From contig CANKVU010000005.1 of assembly GCA_947487205.1 (NCBI GenBank), forward strand, positions 117,605 through 181,604: a DNA stretch of 64,000 bases, in the 5' to 3' direction. The notes beneath the pieces were generated by a model. That model was not told where the DNA came from. It saw only the letters and a program-made list of their open reading frames with translations, and did no database searches. The translations under genes were made by a program, and so were the position numbers. This DNA is from an uncultured Paracoccaceae bacterium (GTDB lineage: Bacteria; Pseudomonadota; Alphaproteobacteria; Rhodobacterales; Rhodobacteraceae). Positions 15,242-24,770 of this stretch are shown piece after piece (the first letter of the stretch is position 1; the number at the start of each line of letters is the position of its first letter).

Positions 15242-17797
15242 ATGGCCAAGAAAATGCTCATCGACGCCACCCACGCGGAGGAAACCCGCGTCGTGGTGGT
15301 GGACGGAAACAAGGTCGAGGAATTCGACTTCGAATCCGAGAACAAGCGGCAGCTCGCCGGAAACATCTATCTAGCGAAGGTCACGCGGGTCGAACCGTCG
15401 CTGCAGGCGGCGTTCGTCGATTACGGCGGCAACCGGCACGGCTTCCTCGCCTTCTCGGAAATCCATCCCGACTATTACCAGATCCCGGTCGCCGACCGGC
15501 AGGCGCTCCTCGACGAGGAGCAGGCCGCCGCCGACGCCGAGCGCGAGAACGAGGGCGACGCCGCCCCCCGTCCGGCGGCGGCGCGGTCCGAGACGCCCGA
15601 TGCGCGCCGCTCCCGCGACGCCGAGATCGGCGGCGACACCGCCGCCGACGTGCAGGCCGCCCGGATCGCGGCCGAGATCCCCGGCATGGACGTGGTCGAT
15701 GTGGGCGCAGGCGACGACGAGGGCGCGACCGCGCCCGGCGATCCCCGCAATTCCGGCGAGGAACAGGCGCGCGACGCCTCCGCGCATGACGAGACGATCG
15801 AATCCGTCGCCGACGACGACGTGACCGACGAGGTGCGTCCGTCGCGCAAGCCGCGGGCGAAGAAGTACAAGATCCAGGAGGTCATCAAGGTCCGCCAGAT
15901 CCTGCTCGTGCAGGTCGTCAAGGAGGAGCGGGGCAACAAGGGCGCGGCGCTGACCACCTACCTGTCGCTCGCCGGGCGCTACTGCGTGCTGATGCCCAAC
16001 ACCGCCCGCGGCGGCGGGATCAGCCGCAAGATCACCAACGCCCCCGACCGCAAGAAGCTGAAGGAGATCGCCGCCTCGATCGACGTGCCGAAGGGCGCGG
16101 GCCTGATCATCCGCACCGCGGGGGCCAAGCGCACCAAGACCGAGATCAAGCGCGACTACGAGTACCTTCAGCGGATGTGGGAGCAGATCCGCGAACTGAC
16201 GCTCAAATCCGTGGCGCCCGCCCCGATCTACGAGGAGGGCAACCTGATCAAGCGCTCGATCCGCGACCTCTACAACCGCGAGATCGACGAGGTCTTCGTG
16301 GAGGGGCCGGAAGGCTACCGGACGGCCAAGGACTTCATGAAGATGATCATGCCGTCCCATGCCAAGAACGTGAAGCATTACAGCGACCAGATGCCGCTCT
16401 TCGCGCGCCACCAGGTGGAGAGCTACCTGGGCGGCATGTTCAATCCCACGGTGCAGCTGCCGTCGGGCGGCTATATCGTCATCGGCGTGACCGAGGCGCT
16501 GGTCGCCATCGACGTGAACTCGGGCAAGGCGACGCGCGAGGGCTCGATCGAGGAGACGGCCTACAAGACCAACATGGAGGCCGCCGAGGAGGTGGCGCGC
16601 CAGCTGCGCCTGCGCGACCTGGCCGGGCTGATCGTGATCGACTTCATCGACATGGAGGATCGCAAGCACAACGCCAATGTCGAGAAGCATTTCAAGGACA
16701 AGCTGAAGACCGATCGCGCCCGCATCCAGGTCGGCAAGATCAGCGGCTTCGGCCTGCTCGAGATGTCGCGCCAGCGCCTGCGCCCCGGCATGATCGAGGC
16801 CACGACGCAGCCCTGCTCGCATTGCCACGGCACCGGCCTGCTGCGCTCGGACGACAGCGTGGCGCTCGCCATCCTGCGCCTCCTGGAGGAGGAGGGGACG
16901 CGCAAGAAGAGCAAGGAAGTCTGCGTCACCGTCCCCGTGGCGATCTGCAACTACCTCATGAACCACAAGCGCGAGCATATCGCCCTGATCGAGGCGCGCT
17001 ACGGCATGGCGGTGCGGCTGGAGGCCGATCCCGCGCTGGTCAGCCCCGACTTCAAGCTCGACAAGCTGAAGCACCAGACCATCCGCACGGTCGAGCCGTC
17101 GCCCGCGATCACCCATGCCGCGCTCGCCATCGACGAGATCGAGGATGACGAGGTCGAGGTCGAGGAGGATGCCGAGGAGATCGACGCCTCCGAGGCGCCG
17201 CCCGCGCCCGAGGCCGCCGATCCCGCAGAGACGGACGACAAGCCCAAGAAGAAGCGCCGCCGCCGTCGCCGCCGCAAGGGCGGCAAGGAGAACGGCGAGA
17301 ACGGCGAGAACGGGTCCGACGCGTCGGATACGGACGGCGAGGCCGAGCCGCGGACGGAAGCCACCGACGAGGACGCCGCCGCCGGCGGGGATGCGCCGGC
17401 ACCGGAGGCCGAGGCCGGGGAGGCGCCCGCGAAGCCCAAGCGCCGCCGCTCCCGCTCGCGGACGCGGAAATCCGACGAGGGCGCCGCGGCGCCGGTCGAG
17501 GCGGCCGGAACGGCGGGCGATGCCCCGGAGGCCGCGCCCGAACCCGCGCCGGCCGCCGAGGCCGCGCCCGCGCCGGTTGACGAGCCGGCGGCCGAGGCCG
17601 CGCCGGATCGCGGGCCCGAACCGCAGGACGCGCCGGCCGAGGCCGGGGCGGACCCGGAGCGTCCGTCCGCCGCAGAGGTGCCGTCCGATGCGCCGGCCGA
17701 GCCGCGCACGCCCGAGATGGCGAGCGCCGACACCTCCGCCGAGGAGGATGGCGGCGACAAGCCCAAGAAGCGGGGCTGGTGGTCGCTGAAGAAGTGA
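15242..17797 (+). CDS. rne: Ribonuclease E
   Basis: Endoribonuclease E, 851 residues, core of the RNA degradosome. The S1 domain (residues ~36-250) is split by an acidic Ala/Asp/Glu insert at about 92-208, as in other alphaproteobacteria. The DNase-I-like domain has the two metal-binding aspartates, Asp424 in DVNSGKATREGS and Asp467 in VIDFIDM, 43 apart as in E. coli D303/D346. The zinc link CSHCHGTG has Cys525 and Cys528. The C-terminal third (from ~620) is low-complexity Ala/Glu/Pro with a basic KKKRRRRRRRKGG patch, probably RNA-binding and a scaffold for partners. No Shine-Dalgarno is visible before the ATG. Confidence 0.95.
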   Translation: MAKKMLIDATHAEETRVVVVDGNKVEEFDFESENKRQLAGNIYLAKVTRVEPSLQAAFVDYGGNRHGFLAFSEIHPDYYQIPVADRQALLDEEQAAADAERENEGDAAPRPAAARSETPDARRSRDAEIGGDTAADVQAARIAAEIPGMDVVDVGAGDDEGATAPGDPRNSGEEQARDASAHDETIESVADDDVTDEVRPSRKPRAKKYKIQEVIKVRQILLVQVVKEERGNKGAALTTYLSLAGRYCVLMPNTARGGGISRKITNAPDRKKLKEIAASIDVPKGAGLIIRTAGAKRTKTEIKRDYEYLQRMWEQIRELTLKSVAPAPIYEEGNLIKRSIRDLYNREIDEVFVEGPEGYRTAKDFMKMIMPSHAKNVKHYSDQMPLFARHQVESYLGGMFNPTVQLPSGGYIVIGVTEALVAIDVNSGKATREGSIEETAYKTNMEAAEEVARQLRLRDLAGLIVIDFIDMEDRKHNANVEKHFKDKLKTDRARIQVGKISGFGLLEMSRQRLRPGMIEATTQPCSHCHGTGLLRSDDSVALAILRLLEEEGTRKKSKEVCVTVPVAICNYLMNHKREHIALIEARYGMAVRLEADPALVSPDFKLDKLKHQTIRTVEPSPAITHAALAIDEIEDDEVEVEEDAEEIDASEAPPAPEAADPAETDDKPKKKRRRRRRRKGGKENGENGENGSDASDTDGEAEPRTEATDEDAAAGGDAPAPEAEAGEAPAKPKRRRSRSRTRKSDEGAAAPVEAAGTAGDAPEAAPEPAPAAEAAPAPVDEPAAEAAPDRGPEPQDAPAEAGADPERPSAAEVPSDAPAEPRTPEMASADTSAEEDGGDKPKKRGWWSLKK

Positions 17798-17911
17798 CCC
17801 GCGACCGGCGCGGCCCCGCCCGCGCCGGTCCGCTCGTGACGGGGAACCGTCCACCGAATCTCAACCCTCTCGCGCCAAGGTCGCCCCGTTCCCGGATCGA
17901 ACGAGGCTGGC

Positions 17912-18679
17912 ATGATTCCGAGCTTGCGCGCGCTCAGCGTGATCGTCGCGACCTTGGCCCTGACGGGCCCCGACACCGCCGCCGCGCAGGCCTTCTCCCT
18001 CGTCCGCGATTCGATGTTCCTGGGAGAGGCGCGGACGCCGGAACGGCTGATCCGCGCCTCGGCGCCGGCGACGGGGGCGGGCGCCCCCAGCCTGTTCCGG
18101 GGCCGCGAGGCGGGCACGTTCTTCGCCCCGCGCGAGCCGATGGCGGAGCCCGACGCCGCCGCCGGTTCGGCGGGCGCCCCCGGCCCGATCCCGACCTTCG
18201 GGACGCGGGCGGCGCGGCTCAAGCACCTGATCGCCAGTGCCGAGGCGGGGCGCGACGGCTATGACGCGGTCCAGCACGGCGCGCGCATCCGCCCGCCGAA
18301 GCCGCCGACGGCGATGACGCTGGCCGAGATCTATCGCTGGATCGCCGCGACGCCGGGCCAGCCGCATGCCATCGGACGCTACCAGATGATTCCGTCGACG
18401 CTGAAACACCTGGTCCGGCGGCTGGGCGCGGGGCTCGACGAGGTCTATTCGCCCGACCTGCAGGACCGGCTGGCCGACCTGCTGCTGCACGATGCGGGCT
18501 ATGCCGAGTTCACGGCGGGGCAGATGGACCGGCGGGCCTTCATGAACAATCTGGCGAAGATCTGGGCCGGGTTGCCGAATTCGTCGGGCCGGTCGCATTA
18601 TCACGGCCATGCCGGCAACCGCGCGACGATGACCTGGACCCGGTTCGACACGGAAATGACGCGAATCTTCCGCGGCTAG
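17912..18679 (+). CDS. Exported lysozyme-like (muramidase/endolysin-type) protein
   Basis: A 255-residue protein with a signal peptide (cleavage after about residue 26, ..TAAAQA). From ~105 to the end it resembles phage-type muramidases or lytic transglycosylases: LIASAEAGRDGYDAV with a possible catalytic Glu, LAEIYRWIAATPGQ, and AIGRYQMIPSTLKHL, which matches the (A/G)GRYQ motif of the lambda-lysozyme group. A role in periplasmic peptidoglycan remodelling is inferred. Residues ~30-100 are a linker of no known fold. It follows rne by 114 nt on the same strand. Confidence 0.6.
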   Translation: MIPSLRALSVIVATLALTGPDTAAAQAFSLVRDSMFLGEARTPERLIRASAPATGAGAPSLFRGREAGTFFAPREPMAEPDAAAGSAGAPGPIPTFGTRAARLKHLIASAEAGRDGYDAVQHGARIRPPKPPTAMTLAEIYRWIAATPGQPHAIGRYQMIPSTLKHLVRRLGAGLDEVYSPDLQDRLADLLLHDAGYAEFTAGQMDRRAFMNNLAKIWAGLPNSSGRSHYHGHAGNRATMTWTRFDTEMTRIFRG

Positions 18680-18798
18680 GGATCCAGGCCGCCGGCGGAG
18701 GTAAACCGGGAAGAAAGCATGGCTTGCCAAGTGCTTTGCGAACGGGTCATCCTTCGCCGCGAGCCGGGCCCAACCGGCCGGACCAAGGGAGGAAGACG

Positions 18799-19926
18799 AT
18801 GACCAATCCGAAGCTGAACCGCCGCGGGTTCCTGACCCGCACCGCGCTCGGGGGAGGGGCCGCCGCCGCCGGCACGCTGGCCGCGCCGGCGGTGCTGGCG
18901 CAGTCGCCCATGGTGGTGAAGATGCAGACCTCGTGGCCGTCCTCCAACATCTGGCAGGAGATGGCGCAGGATTACGCCGACCGGGTCGAGGCGATGTCGG
19001 GCGGCCGGCTGAAGATCGACCTGCTGCCCGCCGGCGCGGTCGTGGCGCCGTTCCAGGTGCTCGACGCGGTGTCCGACGGCCTGATCGACGCCTCCCATTC
19101 GGTGTCCGCCTACTGGTACGGCAAGAACCGCGCCGCGTCGCTGTTCGGGACCGGGCCGGTCTTCGGCGGCTCGCCCGAGAACATGCTCGGCTGGTTCTAC
19201 CAGGGCGGCGGCAAGGAGCTGTTCGACGAGCTGACCCAGCAGAACATGGGCCTCGACATCGACGGCTATTTCGGCTTCCCGATGTATGCCCAGCCGCTGG
19301 GCTGGTTCACCAATCCCGTCGAGGGCGTCGACAGCCTGCAGGGGCTGAAATACCGCACCGTGGGCCTGGCCGCCGACCTGATGCAGGAAATGGGCATGTC
19401 CGTCGCCCAGCTTCCGGGCGGAGAGATCGTGCCGGCGATGGAGCGTGGCGTGATCGACGCGTTCGAGTTCAACAACCCGTCCTCGGACCGCGATTTCGGC
19501 GCCCAGGACGTGGCCAAGGATTACTACCTGGCCTCGTATCACCAGGCCTCGGAGGCGTTCGAGTTCCTGTTCTCGCGCACCTTCATGGAGGATCTGGACG
19601 ACGACCTGCGCGCGATCCTCGTCTACGGGGTCGAGGCGGCCTCCACCGCCAACAAGGCGAAGGCGGCGGACCGGTATTCGGCCGACCTTCAGACGCTGAT
19701 GAACGAGGACGGCGTGACGGTGCATCGCACCTCGGACGAGATCCTGGCCGCCCAGCTCGATGCCTGGGACGTCCTGATCGAGGACCTGGAGCAGGATCCG
19801 TTCATCAAGAAGACCCTGGACAGCCAGCGCGCCTGGGTGGAGCGGGTCTCCTATTACGAGCTGATGAACGCGCCCGACTACCAGCTGGCCTACAACCACT
19901 ACTTCCCCGACAAGCTGAAGCTCTGA
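18799..19926 (+). CDS. TRAP transporter substrate-binding protein, DctP family, Tat-exported
   Basis: A 375-residue periplasmic binding protein. The N terminus has a twin-arginine signal (NRRGFLTRTALGGG) and an AxA-like cleavage near residue 35 (VLAQS). The DctP fold is recognised by MQTSWPSSNIWQ, GGRLKIDLLPAGAVV, the GLKYRTVGLAADLMQEMG hinge region carrying the conserved substrate-binding Arg, and AMERGVIDAFEFNNP. The Tat signal suggests export in folded form. The substrate is unknown; the family includes binders of keto acids and related anions. It starts after a strong site (AAGGGAGGAAG). Its dctQ and dctM partners follow. Confidence 0.9.
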   Translation: MTNPKLNRRGFLTRTALGGGAAAAGTLAAPAVLAQSPMVVKMQTSWPSSNIWQEMAQDYADRVEAMSGGRLKIDLLPAGAVVAPFQVLDAVSDGLIDASHSVSAYWYGKNRAASLFGTGPVFGGSPENMLGWFYQGGGKELFDELTQQNMGLDIDGYFGFPMYAQPLGWFTNPVEGVDSLQGLKYRTVGLAADLMQEMGMSVAQLPGGEIVPAMERGVIDAFEFNNPSSDRDFGAQDVAKDYYLASYHQASEAFEFLFSRTFMEDLDDDLRAILVYGVEAASTANKAKAADRYSADLQTLMNEDGVTVHRTSDEILAAQLDAWDVLIEDLEQDPFIKKTLDSQRAWVERVSYYELMNAPDYQLAYNHYFPDKLKL

Positions 19927-19937
19927 CCTGACGACCC

Positions 19938-19961
19938 GCCCGGCGGCGGACGCCGCCGGGC
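19938..19961 (+). terminator. Intergenic hairpin between the binding-protein gene and dctQ
   Basis: An 11-bp perfect G+C stem (GCCCGGCGGCG and complement) with a minimal GA loop and no T-tract. In TRAP and ABC operons such stems cap the abundant binding-protein mRNA and reduce read-through to the membrane subunits; that role is inferred. Confidence 0.6.
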
Positions 19962-19990
19962 CATCGAGTACAGCAACCGGGGAGGTGCGC

Positions 19991-20575
19991 GTGATCCCGT
20001 TCATCCGCTTCGCCGACGCCCTGTCGGCGTGGTTCGGCAAGGCGTTCGGCTGGCTCATCATCATGATGTCCGTAGGGACCGGCTACGAGGTCTTCGTCCG
20101 CTACGTGCTGAACGCGCCCACCGCTTGGGCGCTCGACGTGTCGTGGATCCTCTATGGCACGCTCTTCATGATGGGGGGAGCCTATACCCTGTCGCGCGGC
20201 GGCCATGTCCGCGGCGACTTCGTCTATCGCATGTGGTCGCCGCGGGTGCAGGGGGCGGTGGACCTGGTGCTCTACGTCGTCTTCTTCTTTCCCGGCATCC
20301 TCGCGCTGATCTTCGCGGGGTGGAAATACGCCGCCCGCTCCTGGGCCTATGGCGAGGTCTCGGTCGCGAGCCCGGCCGGTATCCCGATCTACCAGTTCAA
20401 GACCGTCATCGTCGCCGCCGGCCTGCTGCTCTTCGTGCAAGGCATCGCCCAGGTGATGCGCTGCATCATCGCGATCCGCACGAACGAATGGCTCGAGGCG
20501 GAGGAGGACGTGTTCGAGACCGAGGACCTCCTGATGCGCAAGGCCAACGAAGCCGAGAAGGACAACCGCACGTGA
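19991..20575 (+). CDS. TRAP transporter small membrane subunit (DctQ)
   Basis: A 194-residue small permease subunit with four predicted TM helices. MIPFIRFADALSAWFG, VGTGYEVFVRYVLNAPTAWA (here YEVFVRYVLNAPT) and the GGAYTLSRGGHVRGDF loop are diagnostic of DctQ. A GTG start at 19991 follows GGAGG by 5 nt, so it was preferred to the GTG two codons upstream. The C-terminal tail is acidic and cytoplasmic. Its end overlaps dctM (GTGA). Confidence 0.9.
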   Translation: MIPFIRFADALSAWFGKAFGWLIIMMSVGTGYEVFVRYVLNAPTAWALDVSWILYGTLFMMGGAYTLSRGGHVRGDFVYRMWSPRVQGAVDLVLYVVFFFPGILALIFAGWKYAARSWAYGEVSVASPAGIPIYQFKTVIVAAGLLLFVQGIAQVMRCIIAIRTNEWLEAEEDVFETEDLLMRKANEAEKDNRT

Positions 20576-21990
20576 CGGACCCGCAGATCGCCCTGCTGAT
20601 GCTGGGGCTCTTCATCTTCGCCGTGTTCCTGGGCTTTCCCATCGCCTTCACGCTGATGGCCGTGGGGATCGGCTTCGGCTATTACGCCTATTTCGATGCC
20701 CGCCGCATGTTCCGGTCCTTCGACCGGCTGGAGGAGGGGGCCTCCATCTGGGAGCGATGGACGACCTGGTTCGACGGGTTCCTGCAGAACCGGGTCTTCG
20801 ACCTCTTCATCAACCAGACCTTCACGGTGATGTCGAACGAGGTGCTGACGGCGGTGCCGCTGTTCCTGTTCATGGGCTACATCGTGGAGCGGGCCAACAT
20901 CGTCGACCGGCTGTTCTCGACGCTCAACATCGCCTCGAAGAACGTGCCCGGGTCGATGGGCGTCGCGGCGCTGATCACCTGCGCGCTCTTCGCCACCGCC
21001 ACGGGCATCGTCGGCGCGGTGGTGACGCTGATGGGCCTGCTGGCGCTGCCCGCCATGCTGAAGGCGCGCTACGACGAGAGCTTCGCGGCCGGCATCATCT
21101 GCGCGGGCGGCACGCTCGGCATCCTGATCCCGCCCTCGATCATGCTGATCGTCTATGCGGCGGCCTCGAACGTGTCGATCGTGCGCCTCTATGCCGGGGC
21201 GCTGATCCCGGGGCTGTTCCTGGTCGGGCTCTACCTCATCTACATCGTCGGCCGCTCGATCCTGCAGCCCTCTGCCGCGCCGCGCCCCGAGCCGGGCGAG
21301 GTCGAGGAGGTCTCGACCGGGCGCCTGCTGTGGATGATCCTGACCTCGTTCCTGCCGCTCGCCGTGCTGATCTTCGCGGTGCTGGGCTCGATCCTCTTCG
21401 GCCTCGCGACGCCGACCGAGGCGGCCTCGATCGGCGCGCTGGGGGGCATGGCGCTGGCGGTGATCTATCGCGCCATGACCTGGCAACGCCTGAGGGAAAG
21501 CGTCTACCTGACGGTGCGGACCACGGCGATGGTGTGCTGGCTCTTCGTCGGCTCCTACATCTTCTCGTCGGTGTTCTCCTATCTCGGCGGGGAGGAGGTG
21601 ATCTCGGAATTCGTGCAATCGCTCGACCTGTCGCCGCTGACCTTCCTGATCTGCGCGCAGCTCATCATCTTCCTGCTGGGATGGCCGCTGGAATGGTCCG
21701 AGATCATCATCATCTTCGTGCCGATCTTCCTGCCGCTGCTGGCCTTCTTCGAGATCGATCCGCTGTTCTTCGGCGTGCTGGTGGCGCTCAATCTCCAGAC
21801 CAGCTTCCTGACGCCGCCGATGGCGATGTCGGCCTATTACCTCAAGGGGATCGCGCCCCCGGAGGTGCGGCTGACGATGATCTTCCGCGGGTGCATGCCG
21901 TTCCTCCTCTGCGTGTTCCTGGCGATGGCCCTGGTCTATATCTGGCCGGGAAGCGTCTTCTACCTGCCGGACCAGATCTATGGGAACTGA
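20572..21990 (+). CDS. TRAP transporter large membrane subunit (DctM)
   Basis: A 472-residue permease with about 12 membrane segments that couples uptake to sodium in this family. Seen: FLGFPIAFTLMAVGIGFGY, VPLFLFMGYIVERANIVDRL, ICAGGTLGILIPPSIMLIVY and LNLQTSFLTPPMAMSAYYLKG (quoted in part), all DctM signatures. An insertion after the first TM pair (about residues 40-75, DARRMFRSFDRLEEG) makes it longer than the ~430-residue standard, as in the mannitol/chloroaromatic-type TRAP subgroup. GTG start within the 4-nt overlap with dctQ. Confidence 0.92.
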   Translation: MTDPQIALLMLGLFIFAVFLGFPIAFTLMAVGIGFGYYAYFDARRMFRSFDRLEEGASIWERWTTWFDGFLQNRVFDLFINQTFTVMSNEVLTAVPLFLFMGYIVERANIVDRLFSTLNIASKNVPGSMGVAALITCALFATATGIVGAVVTLMGLLALPAMLKARYDESFAAGIICAGGTLGILIPPSIMLIVYAAASNVSIVRLYAGALIPGLFLVGLYLIYIVGRSILQPSAAPRPEPGEVEEVSTGRLLWMILTSFLPLAVLIFAVLGSILFGLATPTEAASIGALGGMALAVIYRAMTWQRLRESVYLTVRTTAMVCWLFVGSYIFSSVFSYLGGEEVISEFVQSLDLSPLTFLICAQLIIFLLGWPLEWSEIIIIFVPIFLPLLAFFEIDPLFFGVLVALNLQTSFLTPPMAMSAYYLKGIAPPEVRLTMIFRGCMPFLLCVFLAMALVYIWPGSVFYLPDQIYGN

Positions 21991-21991
21991 C

Positions 21992-23317
21992 ATGCTGGAC
22001 CTGCCACCGGGCGCGCTGGCCGAGCGGCTGGCCAGCGGCGCGGTCCGCGCCACCGAGGTCGCGCGGGCCGTCTCGGACCGGGTGGCGCGGCTCAACCCCG
22101 ACCTGCACGCGCTGGTCTGGCACGATTCCGACCACCTGGCCGAGCAGGCCGAGCGGCGCGAGGCCGAGCGGCGCGCCGGGCGGGGCACGGGGAGGCTTCA
22201 CGGCCTGCCGGTGGCGCTGAAGGACATCGTCGACACCGCCGGGATCGCGACCGAGAACGGCACCCCGATCGACGCGGGCCGGATGCCCCGGCGCGACGCC
22301 TGGATCGTCGACCGGCTGAAGGGCGAGGGGGCGCTGATCGCCGGCAAGGCCACGACGACCGAGCTGGCCTTCATGGCCGCCTCGCCGACCCGCAACCCGC
22401 ATGACCGGACGCGCTCGCCCGGCGGGTCGTCGTCGGGATCGGCCGCGGCGGTCGCGGCCGGCATCGTGCCCTTCGCGATCGGGACGCAGACCAACGGATC
22501 GGTGATCCGGCCGGCCTCGTTCTGCGGGGTGACGGGCTACAAGCCGTCCTTCGGGGCGATCCCGCGCACCGGGATCCTGCCGCAATCGCCCTCCCTCGAC
22601 ACGGTGGGGATCTTCGCGGCGACGCCGCACGGCGCCGCGATGGTGGCCGAGGCGCTGTTCGGCCACGACCCGGCCGACCCCGCGACGGCCCCGCGCCCGC
22701 GCCCGCGCCTGTCGGCGGCCACCGCCGCCGGCCCCGCCGTCGCCCCGACCTTCGCCGTGCTGCAGCCGCCCGGCTGGGAGGAGGCCGAGCCGCAGACCCG
22801 CGCCGCCTTCGAGGAACTGGCCGAGGCGCTGGGAGAGAACGCCTTCGCCACCGGGCTGCCGAGCCTTTTCGCCGAGGCGCAGCCGCAGCGCGAGCGCGTC
22901 AACCTGGCCGAGATGGCCCATGCCTATCGCCGCTATGCCGAGCGGGCCGACGAGCTGTCGCCGCCGCTGCGCCTGGCCCTCGAACGGGGTCTGAGGATCC
23001 CGGCGCGCGATTACCTCTCGGCGCTCGACTGGCGCGGCGTGCTCTCGTCGGGGCTGGCCGAGATCCTGCGCCGCGCCGACGCGATCCTGTGTCCCGCCGC
23101 GCCTGGACCCGCGCCCGAGATGGGCACGACCGGCGACCCGGTCTTCAACGGGTTGTGGACCTTCGTCGGCTTCCCGGCGGTCAGCGTGCCGCTCTTCACC
23201 TCGGAGGAGGGGCTGCCGATGGGCGTCCAGGTCATCGCCGGGCGCGGCGATGACGCGCGTTGCCTGGCGGCCGCGCAATGGCTCTATGATTGGGCCGCCA
23301 CCCAAGGAGGAACGTGA
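21992..23317 (+). CDS. Amidase-signature family hydrolase
   Basis: A 441-residue amidase. The Ser-cisSer-Lys triad is recognisable: Lys in VALKDIVDTAG, cis-Ser in RSPGGSSSGSAAAVAAG and the nucleophile in GTQTNGSVIRPASF. It hydrolyses an amide of unknown identity, and the context just after the TRAP genes suggests the imported compound or a product of it. The ATG at 21992 lies 2 nt after the dctM stop; an alternative ATG at 21980 would overlap dctM and add four residues. It is not GatA, since no gatB/gatC is near. Confidence 0.88.
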   Translation: MLDLPPGALAERLASGAVRATEVARAVSDRVARLNPDLHALVWHDSDHLAEQAERREAERRAGRGTGRLHGLPVALKDIVDTAGIATENGTPIDAGRMPRRDAWIVDRLKGEGALIAGKATTTELAFMAASPTRNPHDRTRSPGGSSSGSAAAVAAGIVPFAIGTQTNGSVIRPASFCGVTGYKPSFGAIPRTGILPQSPSLDTVGIFAATPHGAAMVAEALFGHDPADPATAPRPRPRLSAATAAGPAVAPTFAVLQPPGWEEAEPQTRAAFEELAEALGENAFATGLPSLFAEAQPQRERVNLAEMAHAYRRYAERADELSPPLRLALERGLRIPARDYLSALDWRGVLSSGLAEILRRADAILCPAAPGPAPEMGTTGDPVFNGLWTFVGFPAVSVPLFTSEEGLPMGVQVIAGRGDDARCLAAAQWLYDWAATQGGT

Positions 23318-23478
23318 TGAGACGCATCCTGGCGCTTCTGGCCTTCGCGACGCTCGCCGTGTTCCTGGGGATCCTGGCGCGGAAAGTACCCGAACCCGAC
23401 CTGATCGCGGTGATCGCCCTGACGCTGGCGCTGGCCGGCTGGGACCTCGCGACCTCGTCGGGCGGGCGACGGGATTGA
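23317..23478 (+). CDS. Small membrane protein
   Basis: A 53-residue protein with two hydrophobic helices (about 4-20 and 28-45) separated by RKVPEPD and ending in GGRRD. Function unknown. A strong AAGGAGG ribosome site precedes the ATG, which overlaps the amidase stop by one nt (TGATG), so it is very probably translated. It belongs to the TRAP-amidase operon. Confidence 0.65.
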   Translation: MRRILALLAFATLAVFLGILARKVPEPDLIAVIALTLALAGWDLATSSGGRRD

Positions 23479-23507
23479 TCGGATTTGGCAACAGAGGAGG
23501 AGACACC

Positions 23508-24770
23508 ATGACGATGATGAAGGCGACCGGCGCGGCGGCATTGGCCGTCCTGTCGACGGCCGCATCGGCCCAGCAGGCCGAGATGCCCGACAATATCGAG
23601 CGTCTGCAGAACATGCAGTCCACCGGCACGTCCGAGTTCCAGCAGATCGAGCAATCGGGCGAGTACGCCGACGGCATCCGCCAGACGCTGGAGCGCATCG
23701 AGCTGCCCGACGGCTTCCAGATCGAGCTCTATGCCGTGGTGCCGGATGCGCGCCACATGGCGGTGGGGCCGCAGGGGATCGTGACCTTCGTGGGCACGCG
23801 CAAGGACAAGATCTGGGCGGTGACCGACCGCAACAAGGACCGCGTGGCCGACGAGGTGAAGGATTTCGCGCCGTCGCTGACCCTCACCATTCCGAACGGC
23901 GTCTGCTTCAGCCCGGACGGCATGCTCTATACCGTGGAGCAGAACCGCATCCTCGTCTTCCCCGCGGCGGAGTTCTTCTACGAGAGCCCCGACGTGGCCG
24001 TGGGGCAGGTCGTGGCGCAGGGCGAGCTGATCCCGTCGGAGGAGGAATCGTTCAACCACTCGGCCCGGGTCTGCCGGATGGGCCCGGACGGCAAGCTCTA
24101 TGTCTCGCTCGGCCAGCCCCATAACGTGCCGCCCGCCGACAAGGTCGACCTCTACAACGAGGTCGGCATCGGCGGCATGATCCGGATGAACCCCGACGGG
24201 ACCGAGCGCGAGGTCTATACCAACGGCATCCGCAATTCCGTCGGCCACGATTTCCACCCCGAGACGGGGGATCTGTGGTTCACCGACAACCAGGTGGACG
24301 GGATGGGCGACGACATCCCGCCGGGCGAGATCAACCGCCAGACCGAGATGGGCCAGCATTTCGGCTTCCCCTATTACGGGGGCGGCGACGTGCGGACGGC
24401 CGAATACGAGGGCGAGGAGCCGCCCGCCGACGTGGTGATGCCGGCGGTGGAGACGGTCGCCCACGCGGCCGACCTGGGCATGACCTTCTATACCGGGTCG
24501 ATGTTCCCCGAGGAGTACCGCAACGCGATCTTCTCGGCCCAGCACGGGTCGTGGAACCGCACCGAGCCGGTGGGAGCGCGCGTGATGGTGACCCGGATCG
24601 ACGACGAGGGCAACGCCACGACCGAGCCCTTCGCGGAAGGCTGGCTCGACGAGAACGGCGAATATCTGGGCCGCCCGGTCGATGTCGCGCAGATGCGCGA
24701 CGGCTCGATCCTGGTCTCGGACGACCTGGCCGGGGCGATCTATCGCATCAGCTACGAGGGCGGCCAGTGA
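23508..24770 (+). CDS. PQQ-dependent sugar dehydrogenase-like protein (sorbosone/glucose dehydrogenase fold), exported
   Basis: A 420-residue periplasmic beta-propeller protein with a signal peptide ending ..TAASAQQ. Seen: ELPDGFQIELYAVVPDARHMA, FVGTRKDKIWAV, PNGVCFSPDG, GIRNSVGHDFHPETGDLWFTDN (quoted in part) and HGSWNRTEPVGARV, the landmarks of the GDH-B/sorbosone dehydrogenase family. It probably oxidises a sugar or alcohol using PQQ and passes electrons to the c-type cytochrome encoded next (4-nt overlap). PQQ binding is inferred from family; the substrate is unknown. Confidence 0.88.
   Translation: MTMMKATGAAALAVLSTAASAQQAEMPDNIERLQNMQSTGTSEFQQIEQSGEYADGIRQTLERIELPDGFQIELYAVVPDARHMAVGPQGIVTFVGTRKDKIWAVTDRNKDRVADEVKDFAPSLTLTIPNGVCFSPDGMLYTVEQNRILVFPAAEFFYESPDVAVGQVVAQGELIPSEEESFNHSARVCRMGPDGKLYVSLGQPHNVPPADKVDLYNEVGIGGMIRMNPDGTEREVYTNGIRNSVGHDFHPETGDLWFTDNQVDGMGDDIPPGEINRQTEMGQHFGFPYYGGGDVRTAEYEGEEPPADVVMPAVETVAHAADLGMTFYTGSMFPEEYRNAIFSAQHGSWNRTEPVGARVMVTRIDDEGNATTEPFAEGWLDENGEYLGRPVDVAQMRDGSILVSDDLAGAIYRISYEGGQ

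Noticed and set aside
18720..18735. TGGCTT-N5-GTGCT resembling a sigma-54 promoter before the TRAP binding-protein gene
   Set aside because: It has GG and GC at 12-nt spacing but misses key bases of TGGCAC-N5-TTGC, and the nearby DctD-type regulator lacks the sigma-54-contacting loop.
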